Origin: Alloascoidea africana
Lineage: Eukaryota > Ascomycota > Alloascoideomycetes > Alloascoideales > Alloascoideaceae
Assembly: GCA_030581615.1 (NCBI GenBank)
Contig: JAKTTT010000077.1
Span: 1 to 64,000 of the forward strand
Length of the DNA stretch: 64,000 nt
Direction of reading: 5' to 3'
Made by a program: the position numbers and the translations under genes. Numbering within the stretch: the stretch's first letter is position 1; every line of letters starts with the position of its first letter. This document shows positions 32,202 through 41,229 of this stretch, piece by piece. The notes beneath the pieces were generated by a model, which searched no databases, was not told where the DNA came from, and was given only the letters and a program-made list of their open reading frames with translations.

Positions 32202-34121
32202 TCAATCCCTATCACCAAACTTTCCATATTTTTGTTCCCACACCAACAACTTTCTGGTAAGATCATCCATAAATTGTAAACTTCCATTATACTTTTCAAA
32301 CAAGGCATCAAAAGAATGGCCAGCTTTCTGAACAGAATCATCAGTCTCTTCCTGTGTGTCATTTAACGCATGATCTCTCAATTTGACTGCATTCTCAGCA
32401 AAAGTCCATCCTTGTCTCTGTTCTTCTGCCAACTCAATTTGTGTTCTTCCAATAAACTCTAATATAGCCGCAACCCGCTTGCGCATCTCGTTTATAGTAG
32501 CCTTTGATTGTGGTATTCTGGGCCGAGAAGGTTTGGACACGGAAGATCCTCTTTTCGGTGTAGATCTTTCTGGTCTGCTGTTCTTTTGGGTTTTCGCTTT
32601 GTTATTGCTGCCTGTGTATCGGGTTCGTTTACCTCGTTTCGTAGCCCTTGAAGAAGAAGAAGAGTGCCTTGAGCTCCTTTCTACCGCCGAGTCAGACGTC
32701 AAATCAGTAGACGACGCAACGGAGTCCGCTGTCATAGATAAGCTACTAGATTTCAGTGTTGTCGTTGTCGTTGTTGTTATGGAACGATCTTTGGAATCTT
32801 CGGGAGCATTTATAATTGCTGGACCGCCTCGTTTTTCAGCCTCAGTTGAGGAAACATCAGACACAGTCCCGTTGTTCATATCAGTGCCGCTAGAAGCTGA
32901 GGAATTCAAGCGCTTTCTTTTCCCCGAGAAGATTTTTGGAGTAGCAAACTCTGACTGGGTAGTATTGTCCTCAGCGAGCTTGACAGCTGTTTGTTTCTTA
33001 TTTCTGTTATTATTAGTGTTGTTATTGTTGCTTTTGGAATTTTCAGATTGCTGCAGGCTCGCATTATCACCATTTGCATCACCTTGAAGCTGTTCTCCAT
33101 CGCTACGATCTGAGGGCTGATTATCCATCGGCAGAGAGTTCTTTCTTCCTCTTGACGATCCAGACTTTAAGTCATCAGATGCCGATTTTTGTGCGTTTGT
33201 CTCCTTGGCAGACTCCTCGAGTACTCTTCTCAGAGTCTCCTCATACTCGCTAGAGTTCATTGTAGACCGGCGCTTTGAAGAGCCATATCTTTTCACTTCG
33301 TATAGATTATCGTCTTCTCTTTCCTTTCGTTTTGATGCACTTCGCCCGCTGGTGTGAGGACTTGAGGAAGCTCCATTCTTACTCCTTGTTTTGGGGGTAT
33401 TCTTCTGTGCACCGCTAGACTTTTTCTGAGATGGTAAATACTTTGAAGTCTTCCCACTAGGTCGCACCGTAATAACATGAAGGTCTGGTCGACATCTTTC
33501 ACACCAGTATTGGTCGGGAACACTTTCTAGTACAGATACACAGTACCCATGTTGCCAAACTCCGCATTTCTCGCACTGTATAAACAGCCCTATATTTACA
33601 TCTTCATGGAATTGAGATTCATCTGGATCCTGTAATTCCTTGTGACCGCAGATACATCGTGTAATTTCTTCATCGTCTTGTTCTTCGTTTTCATCTTCTG
33701 CTGTTTTTTCCCGTTTTCCTCTTTTCTCACTTTTGGAATAAGTTGTCATTTTGGTTGTTACCTTTTTCGTCATTTGTTCAGAATCGCTATTCTCAGCTTC
33801 ATTCTCTTCAGCTGCCTGAGAATCTTCATCGTCCTCGTCCTCTTCCTCTTCTTCCTCTTCATCGTCCTCCTCTTCTGCTTCATTTTCAGACGTGTAATCT
33901 TTATAAGACTTTTTCGAGTCAGAGGCTCTAGTCCTTCTTAATTTCCAAGCAGGATAATAGTCGTCTTCAGTATCCAATCCGCTAATAGAGCCTGGCTTCC
34001 TGGACCCATTGGAATTCGAGCTTTCATCTTTCTTCCGGTTAGTCTCCCGTTCAGACTTGGAAGGGGATGAATTCTTGGATGAAGAGGACTTGGCTCTGTA
34101 AGAACGGCGGTGAGCTGTCAT
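32202..34121 (-). CDS. CTI6: Cti6-type PHD-finger protein of the Rpd3L histone deacetylase complex
   Basis: PHD-finger subunit of Rpd3L, which recruits or positions the deacetylase. The protein has 639 residues (S. cerevisiae Cti6: 506). After a basic start (MTAHRRSYRAKSSSSKNSSP) and a long acidic run (about 80-115) comes a C4HC3 PHD finger at about 156-210: CICGHKE, CEKCGVWQHGYC and YWCERC. The middle is disordered, rich in Ser, Asn and Arg. The conserved C-terminal helices (ATINEMRKRVAAILEFIGRT, then FMDDLTRKLLVWEQKYGKFG) probably bind the complex core. The ATG at 34121 is chosen. The open frame runs 33 codons further upstream, but from a different in-frame codon whose hydrophobic translation is not credible. 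TCO89 follows on the same strand. Confidence 0.93.
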   Translation of the reverse strand: MTAHRRSYRAKSSSSKNSSPSKSERETNRKKDESSNSNGSRKPGSISGLDTEDDYYPAWKLRRTRASDSKKSYKDYTSENEAEEEDDEEEEEEEDEDDEDSQAAEENEAENSDSEQMTKKVTTKMTTYSKSEKRGKREKTAEDENEEQDDEEITRCICGHKELQDPDESQFHEDVNIGLFIQCEKCGVWQHGYCVSVLESVPDQYWCERCRPDLHVITVRPSGKTSKYLPSQKKSSGAQKNTPKTRSKNGASSSPHTSGRSASKRKEREDDNLYEVKRYGSSKRRSTMNSSEYEETLRRVLEESAKETNAQKSASDDLKSGSSRGRKNSLPMDNQPSDRSDGEQLQGDANGDNASLQQSENSKSNNNNTNNNRNKKQTAVKLAEDNTTQSEFATPKIFSGKRKRLNSSASSGTDMNNGTVSDVSSTEAEKRGGPAIINAPEDSKDRSITTTTTTTLKSSSLSMTADSVASSTDLTSDSAVERSSRHSSSSSRATKRGKRTRYTGSNNKAKTQKNSRPERSTPKRGSSVSKPSRPRIPQSKATINEMRKRVAAILEFIGRTQIELAEEQRQGWTFAENAVKLRDHALNDTQEETDDSVQKAGHSFDALFEKYNGSLQFMDDLTRKLLVWEQKYGKFGDRD

Positions 34122-34894
34122 GATGAAAAAAAAAGAGATGGGAGAGTAAAAGAGGAACAGCGTAATGCCATAGGAGAGTGTGATTGAGAAGGAGAGCAAA
34201 CAGAAGACTGGCTGCTGCAATTATTAATATGGCGTGTATTCATGCTCAAATGTACACACTCAAATCGGCCGGAATCAATTCACGATAAGAAAGAAAAGGG
34301 GACTTGGGAGCTTCTCCAGGCTCGGACTGGACTCTGTTCTCTTGCTTGTTCGTGGGGGTCTTCACTCTTCCACTGGGTTGCGCTCAATAGCGCAGGCTGC
34401 TCATTTCTGAGAGACGAAAGAAGGTGCTCGAGGGCTTCCGGCTGTACTCTTCATCTCTTCAGCGATAGACAGTTTTTAGAGATTTTTTTTTTCATAGAAG
34501 TCCGATTGTTGAGATTCTGCTCCCCGAAACAAAGGCCGTTCTTTGTGTTTTTGGGTCTACTATTCATTGTTTATGAACAAGGTTGAAACTCAAAAAGACT
34601 TAGGCACCGGATCACCCAGTCCAGACGAGTGCTTGAGAGAGAGAGGCTGAAAGCCAGAGCCATCTCGATGGGCTCTTGAAGTGGCGAAGATCATCCCATG
34701 TCTCGGAGACTTGGGCAAAGGGGAAGAATGTCCAAAATATTCAGAAGGATGCTATTCTGATACTTGCCAGTGTTGATTTTAAAGGAGTGCATGAAGACCG
34801 CCTGTGGGACCCAACTGCCGGATATTTTACATCCTCTCCTCTTCTCCCTTCTTTCTCTTCCGAGTAGATAGAATCGTGCTCCCGATGTATAATC
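34122..34894. promoter_or_regulatory. Divergent promoter region, CTI6 and coiled-coil gene
   Basis: This 0.77 kb separates divergent starts. T- and A-runs (34125-34132 and around 34485) may exclude nucleosomes. Frames at 34242-34586 and 34676-34867 look random. No TATA box was recognised. Confidence 0.45.
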
Positions 34895-36394
34895 ATGGCA
34901 TCCGTCACCCTTTCAGAGCATGGTAAGATGGCTGCTGCCGTTAGCAGCGGCCGGGGTGGTAGTGGTAATGGTAATGGTAGTGGTGGAAGCGAGTCTCCTG
35001 ATGGCCTACTCTCAAGTTCTAGTTCGCAACCATCTCAGAAGAAGACAAACGAAAAAATTTATGCGTTTATGGGAGTGGACCTTAACCGTCTTAATGTTGA
35101 TACCTCTTTCCAACTCAGGCTGATAATTGCCAAGATCAAGTCAAAATTTGCTTTTTGGGTTCTTATACACCAACTGGTTGAGAATTCCATCTTTTACGTC
35201 ACCGCAAAAGTGGAACATGGAAGTAGTATTCTGCCCACAGTTCGAAAAAATACTATCAGATCGGAGGAAGAATTGCAAACATTGATACAAGAATCTTTGT
35301 TTGGGAACGAGCCAAAGGTTAGGAAAGATTGCAATGACAAAATTTTAAGTCATTGCGTGGGGTGCTTGATTTTGGGATGCTGGCTCGTTTCAAAAGAAAT
35401 GATTTCAATGCCATCACCCAAACAAGAAAATGATCAAGAACACGGGAGCCGACCTGCCATGGGGAGCAGAACGATTGAAGAACAAATCAGCCCGGACACG
35501 AGTAAGTTGAAAAATCTGAAAACGCATCTATCCACGATACTCTCTAGCAAAAGTATAAAGTACAGGGACGAAAATGTGAACCTACCACAGCAGATCCTTT
35601 TGATGCTCGATATTTTGATCCAATACTACGAATTGGAAGAAACACGACCTTTATTTGGAATAAATGGGAACAAAGATGGGGCAGATTTACAACAACAAAG
35701 ACAACTCTCGAGTGAGTCAGAGACCGATTCCGATGATTTGTTCCCAGTGTTTCAAAAGTTAAACCAAAATATATCACGGGCTGCTATGAAATCTGAGAAC
35801 GATGAAAAATATGTGACGGAAGTACACAAGGCAATTCGTAATCTGAAGTTCCAGTGTTTTTTCCTACATCGGCAGTACGATGATGAGAGAAATGTCCGGA
35901 GGGCTATTCTTTCTGAGTTAAAGACGAAATCAGATTCTTTAGAGAAGAACCTTCATGAAACAATGGCGCATTTGGATAAAGAAACAACCACAATTCTGGC
36001 CTCCGAAGTCGAAATCGACAGACTGCACAGACAAATAGACGATATTAAAGACGAGCTAAATGAAGCCAAGAATAGCTTGTTAAGATACGAAGTTGGCAAA
36101 CTAGAGTCCCTTTCAAATACAACGTTCCGAACATCAATGAGCAGCAGCTCTTTGGCAAGTGATTTCTCTGAAAAGGGTCCACCACTTGGAATGCTGACAA
36201 CCCCAATATCAACAACCAATAATAACATTGAGTCTAGTTCAGATCCAACTGTACAAATTCTACGGAAAGAATTTCGCATGGTAATATCGGATCTAACCAG
36301 ACGACACCAAGCAGCCTTGATAAAAGAGCAGACAAGAAGAAGAAAAGTGGAAAGCGAGTTGCAGGCATATAGGAAAAATGGCAAACGGTTTTAA
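34895..36394 (+). CDS. Unrecognised coiled-coil protein
   Basis: A 499-residue single-exon protein that I do not recognise. Residues 1-55 are Gly/Ser/Asn-rich (SGRGGSGNGNGSGGSES) and partly repeat-encoded. A folded region follows at about 56-190 (YAFMGVDLNRLNVDTSFQLR, then FAFWVLIHQLVENSIFYVTA, then HCVGCLILGCWLVSKEM), mainly helical. An acidic linker follows, then a coiled coil at about 305-405 (KYVTEVHKAIRNLKFQCFFL, DDERNVRRAILSELKTKSDS, heptad-like to LLRYEVGKLESL), a Ser-rich linker, and a final basic helix (KEFRMVISDLTRRHQAALIK). This layout fits a cytoskeletal, spindle-pole or RNA-modification scaffold, but no specific claim is justified. Composition matches its neighbours. It is divergent from CTI6. 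Confidence 0.85.
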   Translation: MASVTLSEHGKMAAAVSSGRGGSGNGNGSGGSESPDGLLSSSSSQPSQKKTNEKIYAFMGVDLNRLNVDTSFQLRLIIAKIKSKFAFWVLIHQLVENSIFYVTAKVEHGSSILPTVRKNTIRSEEELQTLIQESLFGNEPKVRKDCNDKILSHCVGCLILGCWLVSKEMISMPSPKQENDQEHGSRPAMGSRTIEEQISPDTSKLKNLKTHLSTILSSKSIKYRDENVNLPQQILLMLDILIQYYELEETRPLFGINGNKDGADLQQQRQLSSESETDSDDLFPVFQKLNQNISRAAMKSENDEKYVTEVHKAIRNLKFQCFFLHRQYDDERNVRRAILSELKTKSDSLEKNLHETMAHLDKETTTILASEVEIDRLHRQIDDIKDELNEAKNSLLRYEVGKLESLSNTTFRTSMSSSSLASDFSEKGPPLGMLTTPISTTNNNIESSSDPTVQILRKEFRMVISDLTRRHQAALIKEQTRRRKVESELQAYRKNGKRF

Positions 36395-37059
36395 GAATGC
36401 TGTTTGGCGTTTGTAACGGAATCATGGATTGGTCCAAGAACAAGAGCATTTCTTTTCACACTGGAAATCTTCGTTTTCATGGAAACAATACTAAAGCACT
36501 GTTCGACTCACTCCGACCAAGTCTTCTCAACAAGCTTGTCGCAGTGCTATCAGTCAACCTTTTTTGCTGCGATGATCATCAAGATAAGGCTTGCATCGAC
36601 GACGATGTAATTTACGCCCACACCACGACAGGCGGTGTTTACAAGAGTCCAAAAAAATCATCGCAAACTTCATCGTTATGATGATGTTGACGTATATTGA
36701 CTATCTATGATAACATACGGCTATAAGAACTATTTAAAAATGTCGTAAATAGATCTGGTGGTACTAGGGTCGGGTCGTGGGAATAGCAAAACACTCGTAG
36801 TAATAACACAAAAAACCAGGAAGAACAGAACTTTATAAAAAAAAAAAAGCAACATAATGCAGATAACAAATTGGTGAAAGGAAGGAATGAATCGAGTTCT
36901 TATAAGAGCATATACATGGGAAGTAAAACATGTTGCTTCGAGATACTTCCATCCCTTCCAAGGTCGGTATAGTAGGGGGTTGTAAGGGGAAACCTTCTCA
37001 AACCGTCTCTTCCACAGAAATAACAGGAGGAAACAAGCACACAATATCTGATTGTAGGC
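36395..37059. other. Intergenic region between convergent genes
   Basis: This 0.67 kb lies between the 3' ends of the coiled-coil gene and SPT15. Overlapping frames at 36397-36681 are not convincing. An A-run at 36837-36848 may belong to 3' processing signals. Confidence 0.5.
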
Positions 37060-37863
37060 TTAGCACTTTCTGAATTCGCTTAACACGGGGTAAATTGCCT
37101 CAAAAGCTGCATAAATCTCTTCTCTTTGCTTTGCACCAGTCAAAACAATCTTGCCCGACACGAATATCAGTAGGACGATCTTTGGCTTCACCATGCGGTA
37201 AATCAAACCAGGGAAAAGTTCAGGCTCATAGGATGAGAAAGTTCCGTGAGAAAAGGCCAAACCTTCCAGCCGTATAGGGAACTTTACATCGCAACTGCCA
37301 ACAATGTTTTGGATTTTGAAGTCTGTAAACTTGGCGTTAAAGCCCAACTTTTGAATAATCCGAGCATATTTCCGCGAAGCCAACTTTGAATTGTCCTCTG
37401 ATTTCGCGCCGGTAACGACCATTTTACCAGAAGCAAATATTAACGCCGTTGTTTTGGGTTCCCTGATTCTCATAATCACGGCAGCAAAACGCTTCGGGTT
37501 ATACTCGGCATTTCTGGCATGTAGGGCAATAGTTTTCAAGTCTAACCGGCAATCGAGATTAACGGTGGCGACAATGTTCCTATAAAACACAAAAAGAAGA
37601 AAAAAAAAGTTAATTATGGGTAAACTTCCTAGGCTAGGCAATCATATGCTTGGTCCAGGAACATACTGTAAGGTTGGGACAATGCCAGAAGAGGAGTTGT
37701 CTTCGCCCTCAGCTTGTGGCTGCGACACAGGCTGTGACTCTGATTGCGTGGTAGGCTTGTTATTGCTCGACGGCGTATCCATGGCCATGTTGTAAGACAG
37801 GGACCCCGGCGACACAAAAGCCTTAGCAGCTGAGGCAGTGGTGGGAAGACGTAAGCTGTCCAT
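37060..37863 (-). CDS. SPT15: TATA-binding protein (TBP)
   Basis: General transcription factor for all three RNA polymerases. Exon 1 is 37863-37667 and exon 2 is 37579-37060 on the minus strand, giving 238 residues (S. cerevisiae: 240). The 87-bp intron has a GTATGT donor, an ATTAAC branch-like site and a TATAG acceptor, and splicing reads [20 protein letters not shown], the start of the conserved core. Exon 1 codes a divergent Ser/Gln-rich N-terminal arm. The core has both direct repeats: [20 protein letters not shown] with [20 protein letters not shown], then [20 protein letters not shown] with [13 protein letters not shown]. The stirrup phenylalanines are present. It ends LSEFRKC. SCC4 is the divergent neighbour, as in S. 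cerevisiae. Confidence 0.98.
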
Positions 37864-38264
37864 TTGGGAAATAGAGGAGACACCGAATAGTTGAAAGTTT
37901 ATTAGTTAATTAATATATATACAAAGAGCCAACAATCTAATGTTTCTCCAAGTAAGTGTTGAGGATGGAAACTGAAAGAGTGTGTGGCGAGCAGATAAGG
38001 AAGAGAGGGTAACCCGGGGAAATTCTGGGAAAAAAACCGGAACGAGAGGGGCGATCGACCTCCTTTTATATTTTCCGCGAGCCGGCCGGGTAACGCAAAC
38101 TTAACAGGTGGCGATTGCCGTTTTGGGAAGAATTGCGCACGCGCAGGCGAAAATTTTGTGAATCACGTGAGTGTACACCCGTACACCCTCCTCCTCCGGC
38201 GGAGCACTTTTTTGCGGCCGCGACGCGTTTGTGTGAAGCTGGACGAAGCTGGACGAGAGACACC
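37864..38264. promoter_or_regulatory. Bidirectional SPT15/SCC4 promoter with a Reb1-like site
   Basis: 401 bp between the two start codons. CGGGTAA at 38087-38093 is the core of the Reb1 site (TTACCCG on the other strand), a nucleosome-clearing factor often found between divergent yeast genes. CACGTG is at 38164-38169, and a TATA-like TTTTATA is near 38063. The stretch from about 38080 on is clearly GC-richer. Binding is inferred from motifs only. Confidence 0.5.
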
Positions 38265-40136
38265 ATGAACAACCACCACTCGGTGCTGCTGCTGGTTGCG
38301 AACGAGTACATCGGCGCCGCCAGGGCCTTGAAGATCGCCACCGTTATGGACCTGGAGGAGTACCGCCGGCTGCTCTCCGTGGCCGTCAAGTGCCTGCTGG
38401 CGACTCTCAACTCCGTGGGCCTGACTCCCCACCAGGAAACCTCGACGCGTTTGATTCTGGCCCAGCTGCTGTTTGCCGAGACCCACAACACGGACAAGAC
38501 CGTAGATATCCTAGGAAAGGCCATTTCCATAGCAAAGAGATACGGCCTGGACGAAATGAAGTTCGTCATGTACCATCTGGAGGCGCAACTGCTACACGCC
38601 AGCAACCCCAAGGCTGCTTCACGGTTCCTTTCCACTTGCATCGAAGAGGCCAACCAAGCTGGCTCTGTTTGTTGGATTCAAATGTACCAGGTGCTGCTGG
38701 CCCAAAACATTCAGCATTCGGATCCTTACCAGTCTCTCAACATTCTGGAATCTGTATCCTCATCTCCTACCCCGGATCCCAACCTGCGGTATCTTGCCCT
38801 GACCATGGAGGCGCTGATTTATCTAGGGCTGTTGAACTGTGTAGAAGCCGGTCGTTGTTTGTCTCTGTTGGATGAGATGATGCCACCGGTGGCAAATTTA
38901 TATGGTGTCAAGTTGTTATGTGATTTAATTGCCAGCGTTGGCATGGGTAATATCGAGTCTGCCACGGGAAAAATGGTTGACCTGCACAAGTTTATAGATC
39001 AACAACCACAGGATGACCAAGGCGATTGGCTTAGCTGGCTTGGAGATGGCACAGCGATAGTAAATGTAGGCGCATTTGTGAATGGTCAAGAGACCGTGGT
39101 GCCAGTCAAGTTTCAATGGCTTAACCAGACAGATTTTTTCATCTTTTCGTATCTGGTGTCTGGGATCGTTAGCATGTTTTCAATCAAGGACCTTTCAAAG
39201 GCTGCCAAGTTTTTCCAGCATGGGCTGAGCGTGGTAGAATCAGAGTTGCGTTCCTCGGACGCGCTAATGACAAGGACCATGGAGAAGAACGAGCAACGGA
39301 AAGTGCAACTCAGGTCCTTCAGGTTCTCAATTCTTTTCTACCAATCCTATCTCAACTTTCTTAATGGAAACCTTACCGACACTTCAACTCTTGTCTTGTT
39401 AACATCTGAGATCGAAAGCCTGCCTTCCACACTGGCGCCTTCGTTCCACTGGTACATCCCCCAGACTCTGTTTCTATCAGGCCTGTATTTCCAAGCCTGT
39501 GGCAGACTCAAAGATGCCAAGCTTCGTTACGAAAAAGTTCGCAGCTGTAAAGATCTAGCAAACACCGAATTGAGTGTTTTGAGCGGTCTTAATTTGCTGG
39601 TGCTAGTTGAGGGAGAACTCGAGATAGTGTCCCAGATTGCACAGCAAAATCATCTGCCTATCGATCATCACGCACACTTCCAAATGCTAAACGACCAGCG
39701 AAATAATCTGTATACCGAGTTGGAGTCTATTTTCAACGTTCATAACGATACGTTTACCTATCACAATAGACTCGCAAAACACTTTTGGACGGTATTAAGA
39801 ACATTCTACTACTCCAATTCAGCCCTGGAGATCCGAAATTGTCTCTCCTACTTGCAAACTCAGCTCAAAGAATTATCAAACGTTTCCCCCCAGTTAACAT
39901 CAATAGTCCTTTATCTTTGCTCTTTGCAACGGATAGAAGTCACACACCAGGAAAACCTGGCAGTTGCAGGGTATCAAAATGGTAGAAAAGCAAAAGATTT
40001 GGTCTGGACGTTTATGACTGGCATAAGGGCCAAGAACCTATTGTACGAGAATGGCAAGTTTGTTCTGGCACAAAAATACAATGAGAATGTGAATGCTGTG
40101 GAGCAGCAGTTGTTTAACCAAATTAATAGTTTATGA
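38265..40136 (+). CDS. SCC4: Cohesin-loading factor Scc4 (MAU2 family)
   Basis: TPR-superhelix partner of Scc2 in loading cohesin on chromosomes. The protein has 623 residues; S. cerevisiae Scc4 has 624. It is helical throughout. Blocks such as VKCLLATLNSVGLTPHQETS, TRLILAQLLFAETHNTDKTV and LGKAISIAKRYGLDEMKFVM followed by YHLEAQLLHASNPKAA fit the MAU2/SCC4 family pattern. The first in-frame ATG (38265) is chosen; the open frame extends upstream only from a TTG through GC-rich promoter sequence. The first 0.3 kb of the gene is GC-rich, the rest ordinary. The divergent position next to SPT15 is the same as in S. cerevisiae (YER147C and YER148W), which supports the call. Confidence 0.92.
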   Translation: MNNHHSVLLLVANEYIGAARALKIATVMDLEEYRRLLSVAVKCLLATLNSVGLTPHQETSTRLILAQLLFAETHNTDKTVDILGKAISIAKRYGLDEMKFVMYHLEAQLLHASNPKAASRFLSTCIEEANQAGSVCWIQMYQVLLAQNIQHSDPYQSLNILESVSSSPTPDPNLRYLALTMEALIYLGLLNCVEAGRCLSLLDEMMPPVANLYGVKLLCDLIASVGMGNIESATGKMVDLHKFIDQQPQDDQGDWLSWLGDGTAIVNVGAFVNGQETVVPVKFQWLNQTDFFIFSYLVSGIVSMFSIKDLSKAAKFFQHGLSVVESELRSSDALMTRTMEKNEQRKVQLRSFRFSILFYQSYLNFLNGNLTDTSTLVLLTSEIESLPSTLAPSFHWYIPQTLFLSGLYFQACGRLKDAKLRYEKVRSCKDLANTELSVLSGLNLLVLVEGELEIVSQIAQQNHLPIDHHAHFQMLNDQRNNLYTELESIFNVHNDTFTYHNRLAKHFWTVLRTFYYSNSALEIRNCLSYLQTQLKELSNVSPQLTSIVLYLCSLQRIEVTHQENLAVAGYQNGRKAKDLVWTFMTGIRAKNLLYENGKFVLAQKYNENVNAVEQQLFNQINSL

Positions 40137-40881
40137 TTGATGTAGAGTAATTTGTTTTAGTGGGAAGGTTTTCTTTTATGTCTTCTGTATGGTTTGGTGT
40201 TGCTTTTTTCCTTCTTCATGAATGTGTTGCATTGCTTGTAACTGTTTTATTTAGAATAGATTATCAAGATCGTTTACATTTTGCAAAAGTTTTTTTGATG
40301 TGAAGGCTGTAGCATAGCTTTAGAAGTTTGATACATTTGCAAATATTTCAACATTCTATGTTAATAAGTTATATTTAATGGTATGGCAGAAACACATGGA
40401 TTTGTTCTTTCGTGACATTTAATTAATTGAACACAGGGAGGATTTCCTTCACTCCTTGTCTTTGAATCTCCCTAAGTACGTGACATTTTGAAGTGGTTCA
40501 TTTGTCCTCAGAGAGGGACAGTTCTATCTGAAACTTCCGATTTGTTTGGGCATTTTTATCCAACAAGCCTGGTTGTGATTCAAAAAATTCACTAGATAAA
40601 AAACTGGGACTATTCTACAACCGATGCTCAAGAATCCTCCAGGTTCTTTCAACAATTCTCACGGACTTTGAATGGGTGACATATCCAGTGAAGTATACAA
40701 TCGATTGTTTAATAATCCGTCAGTTGTCTTGCCTTGACAAAAGGATCTGGAATGTATTTCACACTGGCGTGTGAACTTGAACTTATAGTTGTTTAAAGTA
40801 GACACGGCTACTTTAACTAAATTTAGGCTCTCAGCCTCATGATTGTGAGAAGGAAATAGAGAGAGCCCCTGTACATGCCAT

Positions 40882-41229
40882 CTAAACAGCGAAAGCAGAA
40901 GAAAGTTTTAAGGTTCTCGGCAAGGTTACAGTAGTTGCTCTAATAAGATTCTTAGTTAGAGTGGTATCCTTATCAGTAGATTGTGAAGCTGATTTACCAA
41001 TATACTGATAAGGATACCAAGGGCCCCAGTCTCTTCGAAATTGTACTCTCGGCTGGAGCTGATGGTTTTCATCTTCGTCTTTGTCATCCACTTTCTCCTT
41101 CTCGTGGACATCGTCTTCCAAGCGCCACTGATCCATCGGAGAAGCTGTTGCTGCTGCTGCTGCTAGATGATGCACTAAAAATAGAGTATTGTGAACAGAT
41201 AAAGTCCAAAAATGCGTTCTAAGTGTCAT
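40882..41229 (-). CDS. Doubtful small open reading frame
   Basis: The frame would code 115 residues from an ATG at 41229. It has a poly-Ala stretch (AAAAATAS), an acidic-basic segment (EDDVHEKEKVDDKDEDENHQ) and an aromatic patch (FRRDWGPWYPYQYIG). No family is recognised. A TTTTTAG at about codon 18 could be an intron acceptor, so the first residues may not be coding. The acidic and Trp/Tyr-rich composition is not typical of chance frames, but a strong inverted repeat lies within it. Confidence 0.3.
   Translation of the reverse strand: MTLRTHFWTLSVHNTLFLVHHLAAAAATASPMDQWRLEDDVHEKEKVDDKDEDENHQLQPRVQFRRDWGPWYPYQYIGKSASQSTDKDTTLTKNLIRATTVTLPRTLKLSSAFAV
40962..41019. repeat. Near-perfect 22-bp inverted repeat (hairpin)
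   Basis: The arms are 40962-40983 and 40998-41019, matching at 21 of 22 positions, with a 14-base loop. Each arm contains CTTATC/GATAAG. Such a stem would be very stable in RNA from either strand. Confidence 0.9.

Noticed and set aside
33642-33941. Plus-strand frame rich in Phe and Leu inside CTI6
   Set aside because: It is the reverse of the poly-Glu/Asp coding region of CTI6.
34122-34220. Hydrophobic N-terminal extension of CTI6 that looks like a signal anchor
   Set aside because: It lies upstream of the credible ATG at 34121, and a nuclear PHD protein should not have it.
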